Source of the DNA: Oscillospiraceae bacterium
GTDB taxonomy: Bacteria; Bacillota; Clostridia; Oscillospirales; UBA929
Reading direction: 5' to 3'
DNA length: 46,034 nucleotides
Assembly (NCBI GenBank): GCA_031254575.1
Contig: JAIRUE010000017.1
Location: 1-46,034 of the forward strand
Part shown: one piece after another, positions 24,809-34,876 of the stretch
Layout: every line of letters starts with the position of its first letter
Position numbering within the stretch: the stretch's first letter is position 1
The notes under the pieces: generated by a model
Told to the model about the DNA's origin: nothing
Database searches by the model: none
What the model saw: only the letters and a program-made list of their open reading frames with translations
Made by a program: the position numbers and the translations under genes

Positions 24809-27745
24809 ATGAAAAAGTCCAAAATGGCTGTTTCCATCCTGTTGGCGGCCGCCATCGCCGCGGGTCTGCTGACGCTGGTCATCCCCCGGAGCGTTACGGT
24901 CGAGCCGGTGACCGAGGAGGAGCTGAAATGGGCAAAGGACTATCTGCGCGGCTCCCTGCGCAACCCGTCGTTCCTCTATACCGATTTTCTGGAAACATAC
25001 GGCGTCCCGGCGGGGGAGAGCGTCTCGCTCACCGCCGCGCCGGAGGGCGGGATCGATCTGCTGGAGGGCGGCGGGACAGCGCTTTACCGCGTTTCCGCGC
25101 CCGCCGCGGGCCTGTACTCCCTGACCCTCGACTGCGCGGCGCGCGACCGCAGCTTTGTCAGCATTATTCTCTCGGTCAGTATAAACGGCGAGGTGCAGTA
25201 CGGCGAGGCCGGCAGCATCGACGTGCCGCTCCGCTGGGCCGACACGACCAAGGACTTCCTTCTCGACAGCTTCGGCGACGAATCGGTGCCCGGCGTCGAA
25301 TTTCTCAACGATATGCGCCCCGTCGGGCTGTACAACAACACCTATATCACATACGACCCCATCCTTTTTTATCTGGAGGAGGGGGAAAACACGGTCGCGC
25401 TGGAAAACAAATCGGCGCGGGCGCTGCGCGTCGGCGGGCTGACCGTTTCAAGCCGGCGTGAGCTGCCCTCCTACGAGGAGTACCGCGAAAAGCTGCCGCC
25501 TTCCGGGGACGGCGCCGTTCCCACCGAGGCGATCAACGGCGTCATGTACACCGAGAAGAACACCACCTTTGTCCAGCTCTTCTCGACCAACACCCTCGGC
25601 GCGGTCCCCTACGACCCCGTAAACCGCCTGGTCAACCTGACCGGCTTCAACGTGGTCGGCGGGGAGGCTTCGTATGCCTTTTCGGCCGATACCGGCGGCT
25701 GGTACGCCTTTGCCCTGCATGTGAGCGTCGGCAGCGACGACTTTCCCTCCTTCTGCACCCTGCGGATCGACGGCGGGATCCCGTTCGCCGAGGCGGCGGC
25801 CTTCAAGCTGCCGGCCGGCGGCGGGAGCAGATGGCGCAACACGGCCTTCGCCGGAGCGGACGGCGAGCCTTATTATATCTGGCTGGAGGCCGGCGGGCAT
25901 ACCCTGTCGCTGCGCTCCGAGGCCGAGCCCATCTCGCCGCAATTGCGCGACCTGCGCCTGCTGGTCGCGCATATCAACCAGTTTTCCCTTGACGTTAAAA
26001 AGATCGCCGGCAGGGAGGCGGATAAGAACCGCACCTGGCGGTTTACCCGATATATGCCCGAAACGGAGGATACCCTCCGCGCCTACGACATTCTGCTGCG
26101 CGGCCTGCTGATGTCGCTCGGGGAACTGTCCCCGCGCGGGACGGACGCTTCGATGCTGTCCAAACTGGTCGAGTCGGTCGCCCTGCTGGACAAGACCCGC
26201 AAAAAGCCGGATGAGCTGCCGCTCTATCTTGAGGCGCTGTCAGGCGACCGGGTGTCGGTGCTGATCAGCTGCGGCAACGCCCTCGACGACCTGATGTCGC
26301 TCTCCTTTGACCTCGACATGATTTACCTGTATGACGGGCGGAGCCCGCTGCCGCGCGCCAACCCGCCGTTTTACAAGAGCATCTCGGCGATGGGGGCCCA
26401 GCTCTGGGCGTCGTTCTTTTCGCCCAAATACGCCGTGCGGGAGGACCCGGAAGCCATAAACGTCTGGATCAACGCCTCGGCCATGCTGACCGATGCCCTG
26501 CAAAAGCTGGCGGACTCCCGCTACACGCCCGCGACGGGGATCAAGGTCAACTTCTCCATCATGCCCGACCAGAACAAACTGGTGCTGGCGTCGGCGGGCG
26601 GCACCCAGCCGGATATTGCCATGGCCATCGAGCACCAGATCCCGTACGATCTCGCCGTGCGCGGCGCGCTGTACGACCTGACGCGGTTTGATGATTTTTG
26701 GGAGACTTCGTCCCGCTTCGCGCCCGGCGCGATGGTCCCCTATATCTTCAACGACGGGGTCTACGCGCTGGCCGAATCGCTCGACTTCCAGGCGCTGGTC
26801 TACAGGGAGGATGTCCTGGACAGCCTGGGCATCCCGCCGCCCGACACATGGTATGACGTGTGCGGGATCATGAGCGAATTGCAGCGGTTCGACATGAGTT
26901 TCTATATACCGATCGCCTCTGGCATCGGCTATAAATGGTTCCATCAGACCTCGCCGCTCATCTATCAGTTCGGCGGCAGTTTCTACCGGCCGGACGGGCT
27001 GGGCACCGCCATCAACCAGCCCAACGCCGTCAAGGGCATCACGTTCCTCGGCGAACTGTTCACAACTTACGCGGTGAACGAACAGGTGCCGTCGTTCTTC
27101 AACGCGTTCCGCTACGGGCAGACGCCGGTCGGGATCGCCACCAACATCGATTACCTTCTGATCAAATACGGCGCGCCGGAGCTGACGGGCCAGTGGAAGC
27201 TGGCGCTGCCGCCGGGCATCCCGCAGGAGGACGGCACGGTTTCACGCTGGTATATCGCAAACGGCCGGGCGGCGGTCATCTTCGACGCGACCGATAAGCC
27301 GGACGAGTGCTGGGATTTTCTCAAATGGTGGACCAGCGAGGAGATCCAAACCGAGTACGCGTTCAACCTGCTGTCCTCCTACGGCTACATATTTCTCCCC
27401 GGAAATCTCGGCGCGCTGGAAAACTCCTACCTGCCCGACGAGGACAAAGCCGTCATCCTTGAGTCGGTCAAGTGGCTGCGGGACGCGCCGCGCAGCCCGG
27501 GGCACTACATGCTGGAACGCACCCTGTCCGACATCTGGTACGCGATCGTGCTTGACGGCACGCCGGCGCAGGTGGTCATCGACCTCAAGGCCATCGACAT
27601 ACAGCGCGAGTTCCGCCGGAAGATGGTGGAGTTCGGCTATGCGGACGCCGCCGGCAACCTGATCAAACCCTACACCGTGCGCGAGCTGGACTGGGTCGTG
27701 GAACAGACGGCCCGGAACCGGATGCTGAGGGAGGTGGCGCCATGA
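24809..27745 (+). CDS. Membrane-anchored beta-sandwich / solute-binding protein fusion (module B)
   Basis: A 978-residue paralogue of the 2244 gene product. Residues about 5-26 form a hydrophobic anchor with no lipobox. Two beta-sandwich regions follow (about 60-225 and 240-390). A helical linker begins at DKNRTWRF, and a family 1 solute-binding domain runs from about residue 550 (MPDQNKLVLASAGGTQPDIAMA, YALAESLDFQALVYREDVL, FFNAFRYGQTPVGIA). GAGGTGGG precedes the ATG. It overlaps permease 1 by ATGA exactly as in module A. Conservation of the anchor, sandwich and binding-domain order in both modules suggests a dedicated job. I infer a second, membrane-fixed receptor acting beside the mobile lipoprotein receptor. 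Confidence 0.8.
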   Translation: MKKSKMAVSILLAAAIAAGLLTLVIPRSVTVEPVTEEELKWAKDYLRGSLRNPSFLYTDFLETYGVPAGESVSLTAAPEGGIDLLEGGGTALYRVSAPAAGLYSLTLDCAARDRSFVSIILSVSINGEVQYGEAGSIDVPLRWADTTKDFLLDSFGDESVPGVEFLNDMRPVGLYNNTYITYDPILFYLEEGENTVALENKSARALRVGGLTVSSRRELPSYEEYREKLPPSGDGAVPTEAINGVMYTEKNTTFVQLFSTNTLGAVPYDPVNRLVNLTGFNVVGGEASYAFSADTGGWYAFALHVSVGSDDFPSFCTLRIDGGIPFAEAAAFKLPAGGGSRWRNTAFAGADGEPYYIWLEAGGHTLSLRSEAEPISPQLRDLRLLVAHINQFSLDVKKIAGREADKNRTWRFTRYMPETEDTLRAYDILLRGLLMSLGELSPRGTDASMLSKLVESVALLDKTRKKPDELPLYLEALSGDRVSVLISCGNALDDLMSLSFDLDMIYLYDGRSPLPRANPPFYKSISAMGAQLWASFFSPKYAVREDPEAINVWINASAMLTDALQKLADSRYTPATGIKVNFSIMPDQNKLVLASAGGTQPDIAMAIEHQIPYDLAVRGALYDLTRFDDFWETSSRFAPGAMVPYIFNDGVYALAESLDFQALVYREDVLDSLGIPPPDTWYDVCGIMSELQRFDMSFYIPIASGIGYKWFHQTSPLIYQFGGSFYRPDGLGTAINQPNAVKGITFLGELFTTYAVNEQVPSFFNAFRYGQTPVGIATNIDYLLIKYGAPELTGQWKLALPPGIPQEDGTVSRWYIANGRAAVIFDATDKPDECWDFLKWWTSEEIQTEYAFNLLSSYGYIFLPGNLGALENSYLPDEDKAVILESVKWLRDAPRSPGHYMLERTLSDIWYAIVLDGTPAQVVIDLKAIDIQREFRRKMVEFGYADAAGNLIKPYTVRELDWVVEQTARNRMLREVAP

Positions 27746-28677
27746 CGCGCGCCGTCAGGCCAAAAATAAAGGGATTAAAGCAGGCGGGACAGCTCGCGGG
27801 GGACGGGCTGACCGCGCTGTGGCTGCTGCTGCCGTACGGCATTCTGTTTTCTGTCTTCATCGCCATTCCCGTCGCGGTGTCCATCGGGCTGTCGCTGACC
27901 TATTTCAACGTCGTGCAGTCGCCGCAGTACGCGGGATTCTTTAACTATATCACCATGCTGACGCAGGATGAGGTGTTTTTCAAAAACATCATTCCCAACA
28001 CCGTGAAGTTTGCCCTGCTTGTGGGGCCGGGCGGCTATGTGCTGTCGTTTTTCCTCGCGTGGGTGCTGGCGCAGATCCAGTCGGTCCCTCGCACCGTCTT
28101 CGCGCTGGCGCTGTATATGCCGTCGATGGCGGGCGGGGTCTTTATCTCGGTCATCTGGCGCACCATCTTCTCGAGCAGCCAAAACGGCATCATCAACGCC
28201 CTGCTGCTGCAGTACGACCTTATCGAAAAGCCGATCCGGTTTTTGCAGGAACCCGCGTATCTGCTCAATATCATGATCTTTGTGGGGCTGTGGAGTTCGA
28301 TGGGGATCGGTTTCCTCGCGATGCTGGCCGGCATCCTCAACGTCAACGAGGAGATTTACGAGGCCGCCTATATCGACGGCATCCGCAACCGCTTTCAGGA
28401 GGTCATCTACATCACCATTCCCTCCCTGAAACCACAGATGCTGTTCGGCGCCGTTATGGCGATCGTCGGCGCGTTCAACAACGGGACGATCGGCGTCGCG
28501 CTGTCGGGGGCCAACCCCACGCCGCAGTATTCGGGGTCTCTGATCATCAACCATATCGAGGACTATGCCTTCCAGCGCTATGAAATGGGGTATGCCGCCG
28601 CCCTTTCGGTCGCGCTGCTCGGCATTGTGTGGCTCTTTTCCAAGGTGGCGTACAGGTTATTCGGAGAGAGGGAGTAA
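27742..28677 (+). CDS. Sugar ABC transporter permease 1, MalF-like (module B)
   Basis: A 311-residue permease with about six membrane helices and the EAA loop EAAYIDGIRNRFQEVIYITIP, identical to module A permease 1 over most of the loop. GGGAGG precedes the ATG, which overlaps the preceding stop. The shared blocks with the 5111 gene product run the full length (PYGILF, AGFFNYITMLTQDEVFFKN, SGANPTP, HIEDYAFQRYEMGYAAALSV). It forms one half of the first translocation pore. Confidence 0.93.
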   Translation: MTRAVRPKIKGLKQAGQLAGDGLTALWLLLPYGILFSVFIAIPVAVSIGLSLTYFNVVQSPQYAGFFNYITMLTQDEVFFKNIIPNTVKFALLVGPGGYVLSFFLAWVLAQIQSVPRTVFALALYMPSMAGGVFISVIWRTIFSSSQNGIINALLLQYDLIEKPIRFLQEPAYLLNIMIFVGLWSSMGIGFLAMLAGILNVNEEIYEAAYIDGIRNRFQEVIYITIPSLKPQMLFGAVMAIVGAFNNGTIGVALSGANPTPQYSGSLIINHIEDYAFQRYEMGYAAALSVALLGIVWLFSKVAYRLFGERE

Positions 28678-28683
28678 GGGGAC

Positions 28684-29553
28684 ATGGCCAATTTTCAGGG
28701 TTCCCGCATAAACCCCAAAAAATTTTCGGCGTCGCAGCTGAAGTTTTACGTATTTCTCATTCCGCTGGCGCTGTTCATGCTGCTGCCGGTCCTGTTCATC
28801 GTCGGGCAGGCGTTCAAGCCGATGGATGAACTGTACCGGTTTCCGCCGGCACTTCTCGTCAAGCGCCCCACCCTGCGCTCCTTTCAATTTATATGGATGA
28901 TCGCCAACACCACCGGCGTACCGCTGATCCGGTATCTGGTCAACTCCCTGATCGTCACGTCCGTCACCGTCGTCGCCTCGGTCCTGCTGACCGCGTCGAC
29001 CGCCTACGCGCTGAGTAAGAAGAAGTTCCGGGCCCGGGAGGGGTTGCTGCGGCTCAATCAGGCGGCGCTGATGTTCGTGCCGGTCGCCGTGGCGGTGCCG
29101 CGGTATCTGGTCATCATCAAAACGGGGATGGCCAATAACTACCTTGCCCACATTCTGCCGCTGCTGGCCATGCCGGTCGGACTGTTTCTCGTCAAGCAGT
29201 TTGTCGATCAGGTGCCCGATGCCATACTTGAGGCCGCGCGGATCGACGGCGCGGGCGAGCTGGCGCTGATGTTCCGCGTCGTCTTCCCGCAGATCGGCCC
29301 GGCGCTGGCCACCGTTGGCATTCTCTGCTTTCAGGCGGTGTGGAACGCCACCGAGTCGTCTAACATCTATATCGTCGACGAATCACTCAAAACATTTTCC
29401 TTTTACCTCAACACCTTTGCGGTCGACCAGAATCCCGCCATGGCTGGCATGGCCGCGGCCGCGTCCCTCATCATGTTCGCCCCCAACCTCGTCATCTTTA
29501 TCGCCCTCCAGTCCCGTGTCATGAATACCATGAGCCACAGCGGCATTAAGTAG
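28684..29553 (+). CDS. Sugar ABC transporter permease 2, MalG-like (module B)
   Basis: A 289-residue permease beginning 6 bases after permease 1. It has an N-terminal basic segment, six predicted helices and the EAA loop EAARIDGAGELALMFRVVFP. The tail VMNTMSHSGIK and the VKQFVDQVPD block match module A permease 2. It should pair with the 27742 gene product. Confidence 0.93.
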   Translation: MANFQGSRINPKKFSASQLKFYVFLIPLALFMLLPVLFIVGQAFKPMDELYRFPPALLVKRPTLRSFQFIWMIANTTGVPLIRYLVNSLIVTSVTVVASVLLTASTAYALSKKKFRAREGLLRLNQAALMFVPVAVAVPRYLVIIKTGMANNYLAHILPLLAMPVGLFLVKQFVDQVPDAILEAARIDGAGELALMFRVVFPQIGPALATVGILCFQAVWNATESSNIYIVDESLKTFSFYLNTFAVDQNPAMAGMAAAASLIMFAPNLVIFIALQSRVMNTMSHSGIK

Positions 29554-29557
29554 GGTG

Positions 29558-31594
29558 ATGCGTGTGAAAAAAATAATCCGTTTTCTCCTGCCGGCGCTGT
29601 TGGCGGCGGCGTGCCTTGCGCAGCCGGCGCTCGCGGCGCAATCGACCACCTACACCTGGGCGATCGACCGCAGGGGCAACTTTGTGCATACGCAGGACGC
29701 CTATCTTCCCGACCGGACCGTGACCGACCTGATGCTCAGGGAGCCGGAGGACATCTTTATCGCGGGCAACGGGATGCTGTACGTCAGCGATACCGGCAAC
29801 AGGCGTATTCTCGTCTACGACATCGCCCGCGGCGCCGTCGCGCGGGAGCTGGCGTATGAGGGGTTTCAGAAGCCGCGCGGGCTCTATGTTACGCCGGCGC
29901 TCGACCTCTATGTGGCCGACTCCGCGGCCGGGGCGGTGTTCCGGTTTGACCGGGACGGCAACCTGATCCAAACCTTTACCCGCCCCGATTCGGCGGCGTT
30001 CGGGGATACGGCGTACGCGCCGGCGCGCGTGGCGGTGGACGGGCGCGGGAGCGTTTACCTGGTCGGTGAAGGCGTCGCCAACGGCATCATCCAGCTGTCG
30101 GTGACGGGAGAGTTTTTAGGGTTTTTCACCACCAACAAAGTGACGCTGACCTGGATTCAGGCGATACAGAACCTGATCTTCACCGACGCGCAGAAGTCGC
30201 AGCTCCAGGCCTTCATGCCCGGCACCTTCTCCAACCTCTACGCCGACGCGCGCGGAATCCTCTACACGGTGACGATGGGCCGCATGAAGCCGGATAACGT
30301 CAAAAAACACGATATGAAGGGCGGCAATATCTTCAAAAACGGCGTTATTTCCAGCAACTCGCTCTCCGACGTGACGACCGACCGGAACGGGATCATCTAC
30401 GCGGGGGATTCCCGGGGATGGGTGATGGTCTTTTCACCGGACGGCGACTTCATCTTCGATTTCGGCGGTTATTCGGCCGACGACGTCGCGGGACTGTACG
30501 CGTACCTGACCGCGGTCGCCGTCGAGGAGGACGGCACCGTCTGGACTCTCGACAATGAAAAGGCCTATCTGCAGAGCTATAAACCCACCGAGTACACCCT
30601 CTCCATCTATCAGGCGCTCACCCTCTTCAATCAGGGGCGGTACAGCGAAGCCGAGGCGATGTGGGACAACGTCCTGCGGTATAACCAGACGTCGATCCTG
30701 GCCCACGACGGGATCGGCAAGGCGGGCCTGTACCTGCAGAAATACGACGACGCGAGGCTGCATTTTGAGTTGTCAGGGAACAGGGCGTTCTATTCGCAGG
30801 CGTTTTGGGAGACCCGCAACGCATGGCTGCAGAAAAACCTGATCTGGCTGCTCGGCGCCATCGCGCTGCTGGCGGTCCTGTTCAACGCGGTCAAACTTCT
30901 CGACCGCCGCAAAGCGGTGCGGGCGGTTGCCGGCGGCGCGGCGCGGCGCGTCAGGGAGGCGCCCGTGGTCAGGGACTTTGTGTTCGCGGCCAGTATCATG
31001 CGCCACCCCCTGGACGGGTACTATGACCTCAAGCGGAATATCCGGGGCACGTACAAGGGGGCGGCGCTGCAGATCGCCGCGCTCTTCGTCTCGATGATCC
31101 TCTACCAGACCTCCAAGGCGTATATCGTGCAGACGACGGCAATCGAGGATATGAACCTCGCGGCGACGGTGGGCGGGTTCTTCGGCGTCATCGCGCTGTT
31201 CATCGTGTGCAACTATCTGGTGACCTCGATCAACGACGGCGAGGGTTCGATCGGGGATATTTTCAAAATGACGGCATACGCGTCGCTGCCGCTTACCCTG
31301 TCGTTCACGCTGATCACGGCGCTGTCTTACGCGCTGACCTTCAACGAAGTCTTCCTGCTGAATTTCCTGATGACGGCCGGCGTGGCATGGTTCTGCCTGA
31401 CGCTGTATCTGGGGTTGCAGGAGATGCACAACTATAATGTGTGGAACACCGTCAAGAGCATCCTGTTCACCGCCGGGTTCATCCTGATCGCCCTGATCGC
31501 GCTGCTGATTCTGACCATTCTGTTCCAGCAAATGGCGCAATTCATCGAAGCGTTGGGAAGGGAGGTATACTACAATGCGGCGGGAATCATCTAA
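29558..31594 (+). CDS. NHL-repeat / TPR / Yip1-domain membrane protein (module B)
   Basis: A 678-residue homologue of the 6971 gene product. Starts at 29555 (GTG), 29558 (ATG) and 29564 (GTG) are all possible; I use the ATG, and the AGGGTG just upstream might favour 29564. In order: signal peptide (LLPALLAAACLAQPALA); NHL-type repeats (LYVSDTGNRRILVYD, LYVADSAAGAVFRFD); TPR-like helices (GRYSEAEAMWDNVL, QKYDDARLHFELS); one membrane helix; the motif MRHPLDGYYDLKR; and a Yip1-like region of about five helices with TSINDGEG and EMHNYNVWNTVKSI. The membrane motifs are more conserved between the two copies than the propeller part, which suggests a common machine with variable outside contacts. Function unknown. 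It overlaps the next gene by 20 bases. Confidence 0.82.
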   Translation: MRVKKIIRFLLPALLAAACLAQPALAAQSTTYTWAIDRRGNFVHTQDAYLPDRTVTDLMLREPEDIFIAGNGMLYVSDTGNRRILVYDIARGAVARELAYEGFQKPRGLYVTPALDLYVADSAAGAVFRFDRDGNLIQTFTRPDSAAFGDTAYAPARVAVDGRGSVYLVGEGVANGIIQLSVTGEFLGFFTTNKVTLTWIQAIQNLIFTDAQKSQLQAFMPGTFSNLYADARGILYTVTMGRMKPDNVKKHDMKGGNIFKNGVISSNSLSDVTTDRNGIIYAGDSRGWVMVFSPDGDFIFDFGGYSADDVAGLYAYLTAVAVEEDGTVWTLDNEKAYLQSYKPTEYTLSIYQALTLFNQGRYSEAEAMWDNVLRYNQTSILAHDGIGKAGLYLQKYDDARLHFELSGNRAFYSQAFWETRNAWLQKNLIWLLGAIALLAVLFNAVKLLDRRKAVRAVAGGAARRVREAPVVRDFVFAASIMRHPLDGYYDLKRNIRGTYKGAALQIAALFVSMILYQTSKAYIVQTTAIEDMNLAATVGGFFGVIALFIVCNYLVTSINDGEGSIGDIFKMTAYASLPLTLSFTLITALSYALTFNEVFLLNFLMTAGVAWFCLTLYLGLQEMHNYNVWNTVKSILFTAGFILIALIALLILTILFQQMAQFIEALGREVYYNAAGII

Positions 31595-33968
31595 GCCCCA
31601 CCGGCTCAGGCGGAGACTGCTGTGTTCCGCCGCCGCCCTGTCGCTGGTCCCGGCGGTGTTGGCCGGATATGTGCCGACCATGCGCGACACCGGATTGCCG
31701 GGGCCGCCGGTGGAATACGCGGAGGTCACCGTTCCGGAAGGCGGGGAATACGCCCTTCTGGCCGAGATCGGGTACCTCCGGTACTTTTTCCGCGACGACC
31801 GCGACGTTATCGCCGTAGTGGATACGCGCAACGGCTACACATGGAAAACAGGGCTGGACGTGCCGTTCAACAGCGACGTCGACCGGGCCGTTGCCGGCGC
31901 CGGGAACGACGAGGAAGCCCTCCTCAAAGCCGCAGTCCCCAAGGAGGACCGGCTCAACGCCACCTATATCGCGATGGCGAACTCCCTTCTGACGGCGGAG
32001 TATTACGACGACGCGCGGAACATTGCCCTCCTGTCCTCCGCCTCGCAGAAGGGCGCGCAATCAAAACTGTATGCCGCCGGAGACGGTCATTTCCTGCTTG
32101 ACGCGGCCTTCTCCGAGATTGACCTTACTGTCAGAATGCACATCTATCTCACCGGCACGGGGATCCGGTACGAGATCCGCGACGAGGAGTTGTCGGGCGA
32201 GGGCCTCTCCTCGCTGGCGGCGCTGCTGATTACCCCGTTTCTCGGCGCGTCGGGCGGCACGCAGCTGATTTACGACCGGGAGACGCGTTCGTACGGCGAT
32301 CCCGTGCGGAAACCGATGATCCCGGGGTACATTCTGATGCCGGACGGGCCGGGCGCGCTGATGCGGTTCAGGGAGAACAGCGCGCCGTTTAAGAAGTACA
32401 TCGGCAGCGTATACGGCGTTAACCACGCCGACGCGACCTTCCATGTGTCGGCGCAGCTGGAGACGGTGCCGTATAAGGAGCCTCTGATGCCGGTCTACGG
32501 CGTCGCGCACGGCGACAGGCAGGCGGCGTTCGTTTTCTGGGCCGACGGGGGGATGGAGAATCTGGAGCTGACCGTGTCGCCCGAGGGAAACATGACCAGC
32601 TATAACTACGCCTATCCGCGCTTTGTTTACAACCAGACGGTCTATCAGGTCTATAACCGCAGGGGGGACGGCTTTACCCGCCTCTATCCGGAGCGCAACC
32701 ATTTTGACATCGACGCGACCTACACGTTTTTGGCGGGGGACGGGTCTGCCGACGGCCTTCCGGCCGACTATACCGGCATGGCGCTGGCCTACCGCGGCCA
32801 TCTGCTGCAAACAGGCCGGCTTGCCGAGCGCGCCGCCGCGCCCGAAATGCCTATCCATTTCGATTTTGTGATGAGCGACGTCAAAAAAGACATCTTTCGG
32901 TACAGGAACATGGTCGTCACCACCGCCGGGGATGTGGACAATATCCTGCGGGATTTGGCCGGCGCGGGTCTGCGCGGGATCAACGCGGGCCTGCTGGGCG
33001 CGCAGAAAGGCGGCATCACCGCCGGCAAACCGTGGAAGCTGGCCTTTACCGGGTCCATCGGAACAAAAAAAGACTTCACAGACTTGATCGGGGGCCTGGC
33101 CGAACTGGGGTGCGACGTTTACTTCACCCAGGACTATTCCGCCATCAACAGCCTGCAGATGCTGACCGGGCCGAACATGGCCTACCACAGGACCAGCTGG
33201 GGCGTCCGCCGCTATATCGAGTATGAAAACACCAGCGTCCCCATCTCGGAGATTTCCTTCGCCCGGCCTGAGAAAAGCGTCGAGTGGCTCGGCAAACAGA
33301 CCCAAGACATGAAAAAAACGGGCGCGGTTTCCGTGGGGCTGGACGGCGTCTCAAATCGGCTGATCAGCCATTACGGGTCCCGGCCCACCACGGCGGCCGA
33401 GGCTGTCAGGCTTCTGAGAGACGCCGTTTCCGGGCTGGAGATGGCGGTCAGCGCCTATACGCCCAACCAGTACCTCTGGGATATGACCGACCGTTTTATC
33501 AATGCGCCGGTGCTGCCGACGCAGTACGTCATCGAGACGGACACGGTGCCGTTCTTGCAGATGGTATTGAACGGGACGATGGAACTGTACGGGCCTTACG
33601 CCAATTTTTCGTTTTACACAAAAGAGGACGTCCTGCGCATGATCGATTACAACGTCTTCCCCTCCTTCGTCCTGACCGAAAAACCGGCCTATCTGCTGGC
33701 CGACACCAATTCGGCCGGATTCTACTCCACTTCCTATGACCTCTACCGCGACATCATCATCGGCATTTACAACGACATGTCCGCCGTGTACGGCCAAATC
33801 GCCGACCGCCGGTGGGTCGGGCGGGACGTTTTGGAAAACGGCGTTGTCCTCAATACTTACGGCGGCGGGACGCGCGTCGTGATCAATTATACCGGGGAAC
33901 CTGTCACAGTGGACGGGCGCGAGGCGCCGCCGTGTTCGGCGGTGGTATGGGGAGGTGACGCCCCGTGA
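31575..33968 (+). CDS. DUF5696-like secreted or anchored protein (module B)
   Basis: A 797-residue homologue of the 9012 gene product. The ATG at 31575 follows GGGAGG. An N-terminal hydrophobic stretch (LLCSAAALSLVPAVLAGYVP) after a basic start is a signal or anchor. The beta-rich half carries GYILMPDGPGALMRF; the barrel-like half carries MPIHFDFVMSDVKKDIF, VYFTQDYSAIN and DTVPFLQMVLNG. Compared with module A, QENIV becomes TQDYS and LYSDYTR aligns near GVSNRLISHYG, so acidic residues that might be catalytic are not strictly kept. That weakens the case for a classical glycosidase, or means the two copies differ in activity. Translational overlaps on both sides tie its level to the membrane proteins. 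Confidence 0.75.
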   Translation: MRRESSKPHRLRRRLLCSAAALSLVPAVLAGYVPTMRDTGLPGPPVEYAEVTVPEGGEYALLAEIGYLRYFFRDDRDVIAVVDTRNGYTWKTGLDVPFNSDVDRAVAGAGNDEEALLKAAVPKEDRLNATYIAMANSLLTAEYYDDARNIALLSSASQKGAQSKLYAAGDGHFLLDAAFSEIDLTVRMHIYLTGTGIRYEIRDEELSGEGLSSLAALLITPFLGASGGTQLIYDRETRSYGDPVRKPMIPGYILMPDGPGALMRFRENSAPFKKYIGSVYGVNHADATFHVSAQLETVPYKEPLMPVYGVAHGDRQAAFVFWADGGMENLELTVSPEGNMTSYNYAYPRFVYNQTVYQVYNRRGDGFTRLYPERNHFDIDATYTFLAGDGSADGLPADYTGMALAYRGHLLQTGRLAERAAAPEMPIHFDFVMSDVKKDIFRYRNMVVTTAGDVDNILRDLAGAGLRGINAGLLGAQKGGITAGKPWKLAFTGSIGTKKDFTDLIGGLAELGCDVYFTQDYSAINSLQMLTGPNMAYHRTSWGVRRYIEYENTSVPISEISFARPEKSVEWLGKQTQDMKKTGAVSVGLDGVSNRLISHYGSRPTTAAEAVRLLRDAVSGLEMAVSAYTPNQYLWDMTDRFINAPVLPTQYVIETDTVPFLQMVLNGTMELYGPYANFSFYTKEDVLRMIDYNVFPSFVLTEKPAYLLADTNSAGFYSTSYDLYRDIIIGIYNDMSAVYGQIADRRWVGRDVLENGVVLNTYGGGTRVVINYTGEPVTVDGREAPPCSAVVWGGDAP

Positions 33969-34876
33969 GCGGGAAAAGCAACGGCAAGGCCATCGGGCGG
34001 CGGCAGGCGGTCACGGGCTATCTGTTTATGCTGCCGTGGATCACAGGTTTTCTGATTTTCACCGCCATCCCCTTTGCCGCCACCATCTACCTCTCTTTCT
34101 TTGAGGTCAGGCAGTCTATCCTGGGCTATGAGCTGAACTTCGCCGGTACCGCCAACTATCTGCTGGCTCTGTTCAGGAACATTGAATTTATGCCGGCGCT
34201 GATCTCCTTCCTTGTGATGGAACTGACCTACATGCCGACGATTGTTATCCTCTCCTTTATCCTCGCGCTGCTGCTGAACCGGCCGATGAAACTGCGCTCG
34301 GTGTTCCGCATCCTCTTTTTCCTGCCCGTCATCGTTATGAGCGGTCCCGTTATGAGCCAGATCATGGATTCGGGCGCCGCCGCCGTCACGGGGCTGGAGA
34401 ACCTGTTCGTCTTCACCGTCATTGAGAATTATTCCCCTCCGCTGGCGGAGGCGCTGGCCTATCTTTTTGAGAATTTTTCGATGGTGCTGTGGTTTACCGG
34501 CATCCCGATCATCCTCTTTATCAACGGGCTGCAAAAAATCAACGGCAGTATCGTGGAAGCGGCGACCATTGACTCCGCCACCTCCTGGCAGATCCTGTGG
34601 AAGATCACGATCCCTATCCTGCGGCCCATCTTTCTGGTCATCGCCATTTTCACGGCGGTGCAGTTGAGTCTCTATTCCACAAACCGCGTGCTGAGCATGA
34701 TACAGGAGGCCATTTACGACACGGTGGGCGGCTTTGGCCTCGCTTCGGCGTACGCGTGGATCTACAGCCTTGCCGTGCTGGCTTTCATCGGCGTCGCTTT
34801 TCTGCTGCTCAGGGAACCCAAGGAGACGCCGGTGAAGATACAGAAACGGCTTGAGAGAAAGTGGGCGGGGCGATGA
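33965..34876 (+). CDS. Sugar ABC transporter permease 3, MalF-like (module B)
   Basis: A 303-residue permease starting at GTG 33965 with GGGGAGG upstream and a 4-base overlap with the DUF5696-like gene. The N-terminus (GYLFMLPWITGFLIFTAIP) matches module A permease 3 (GYLFFLPWIIGFIVFTVYP). The EAA loop reads EAATIDSATSWQILWKITIP: the normally conserved Gly after Asp is Ser. Six helices are predicted. It pairs with the next gene product. Confidence 0.92.
   Translation: MSGKSNGKAIGRRQAVTGYLFMLPWITGFLIFTAIPFAATIYLSFFEVRQSILGYELNFAGTANYLLALFRNIEFMPALISFLVMELTYMPTIVILSFILALLLNRPMKLRSVFRILFFLPVIVMSGPVMSQIMDSGAAAVTGLENLFVFTVIENYSPPLAEALAYLFENFSMVLWFTGIPIILFINGLQKINGSIVEAATIDSATSWQILWKITIPILRPIFLVIAIFTAVQLSLYSTNRVLSMIQEAIYDTVGGFGLASAYAWIYSLAVLAFIGVAFLLLREPKETPVKIQKRLERKWAGR

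Noticed and set aside
32061..33305. Minus-strand open frame of 414 codons inside the module B DUF5696-like gene
   Set aside because: Shadow frame; the plus-strand gene is supported by homology to its module A copy.
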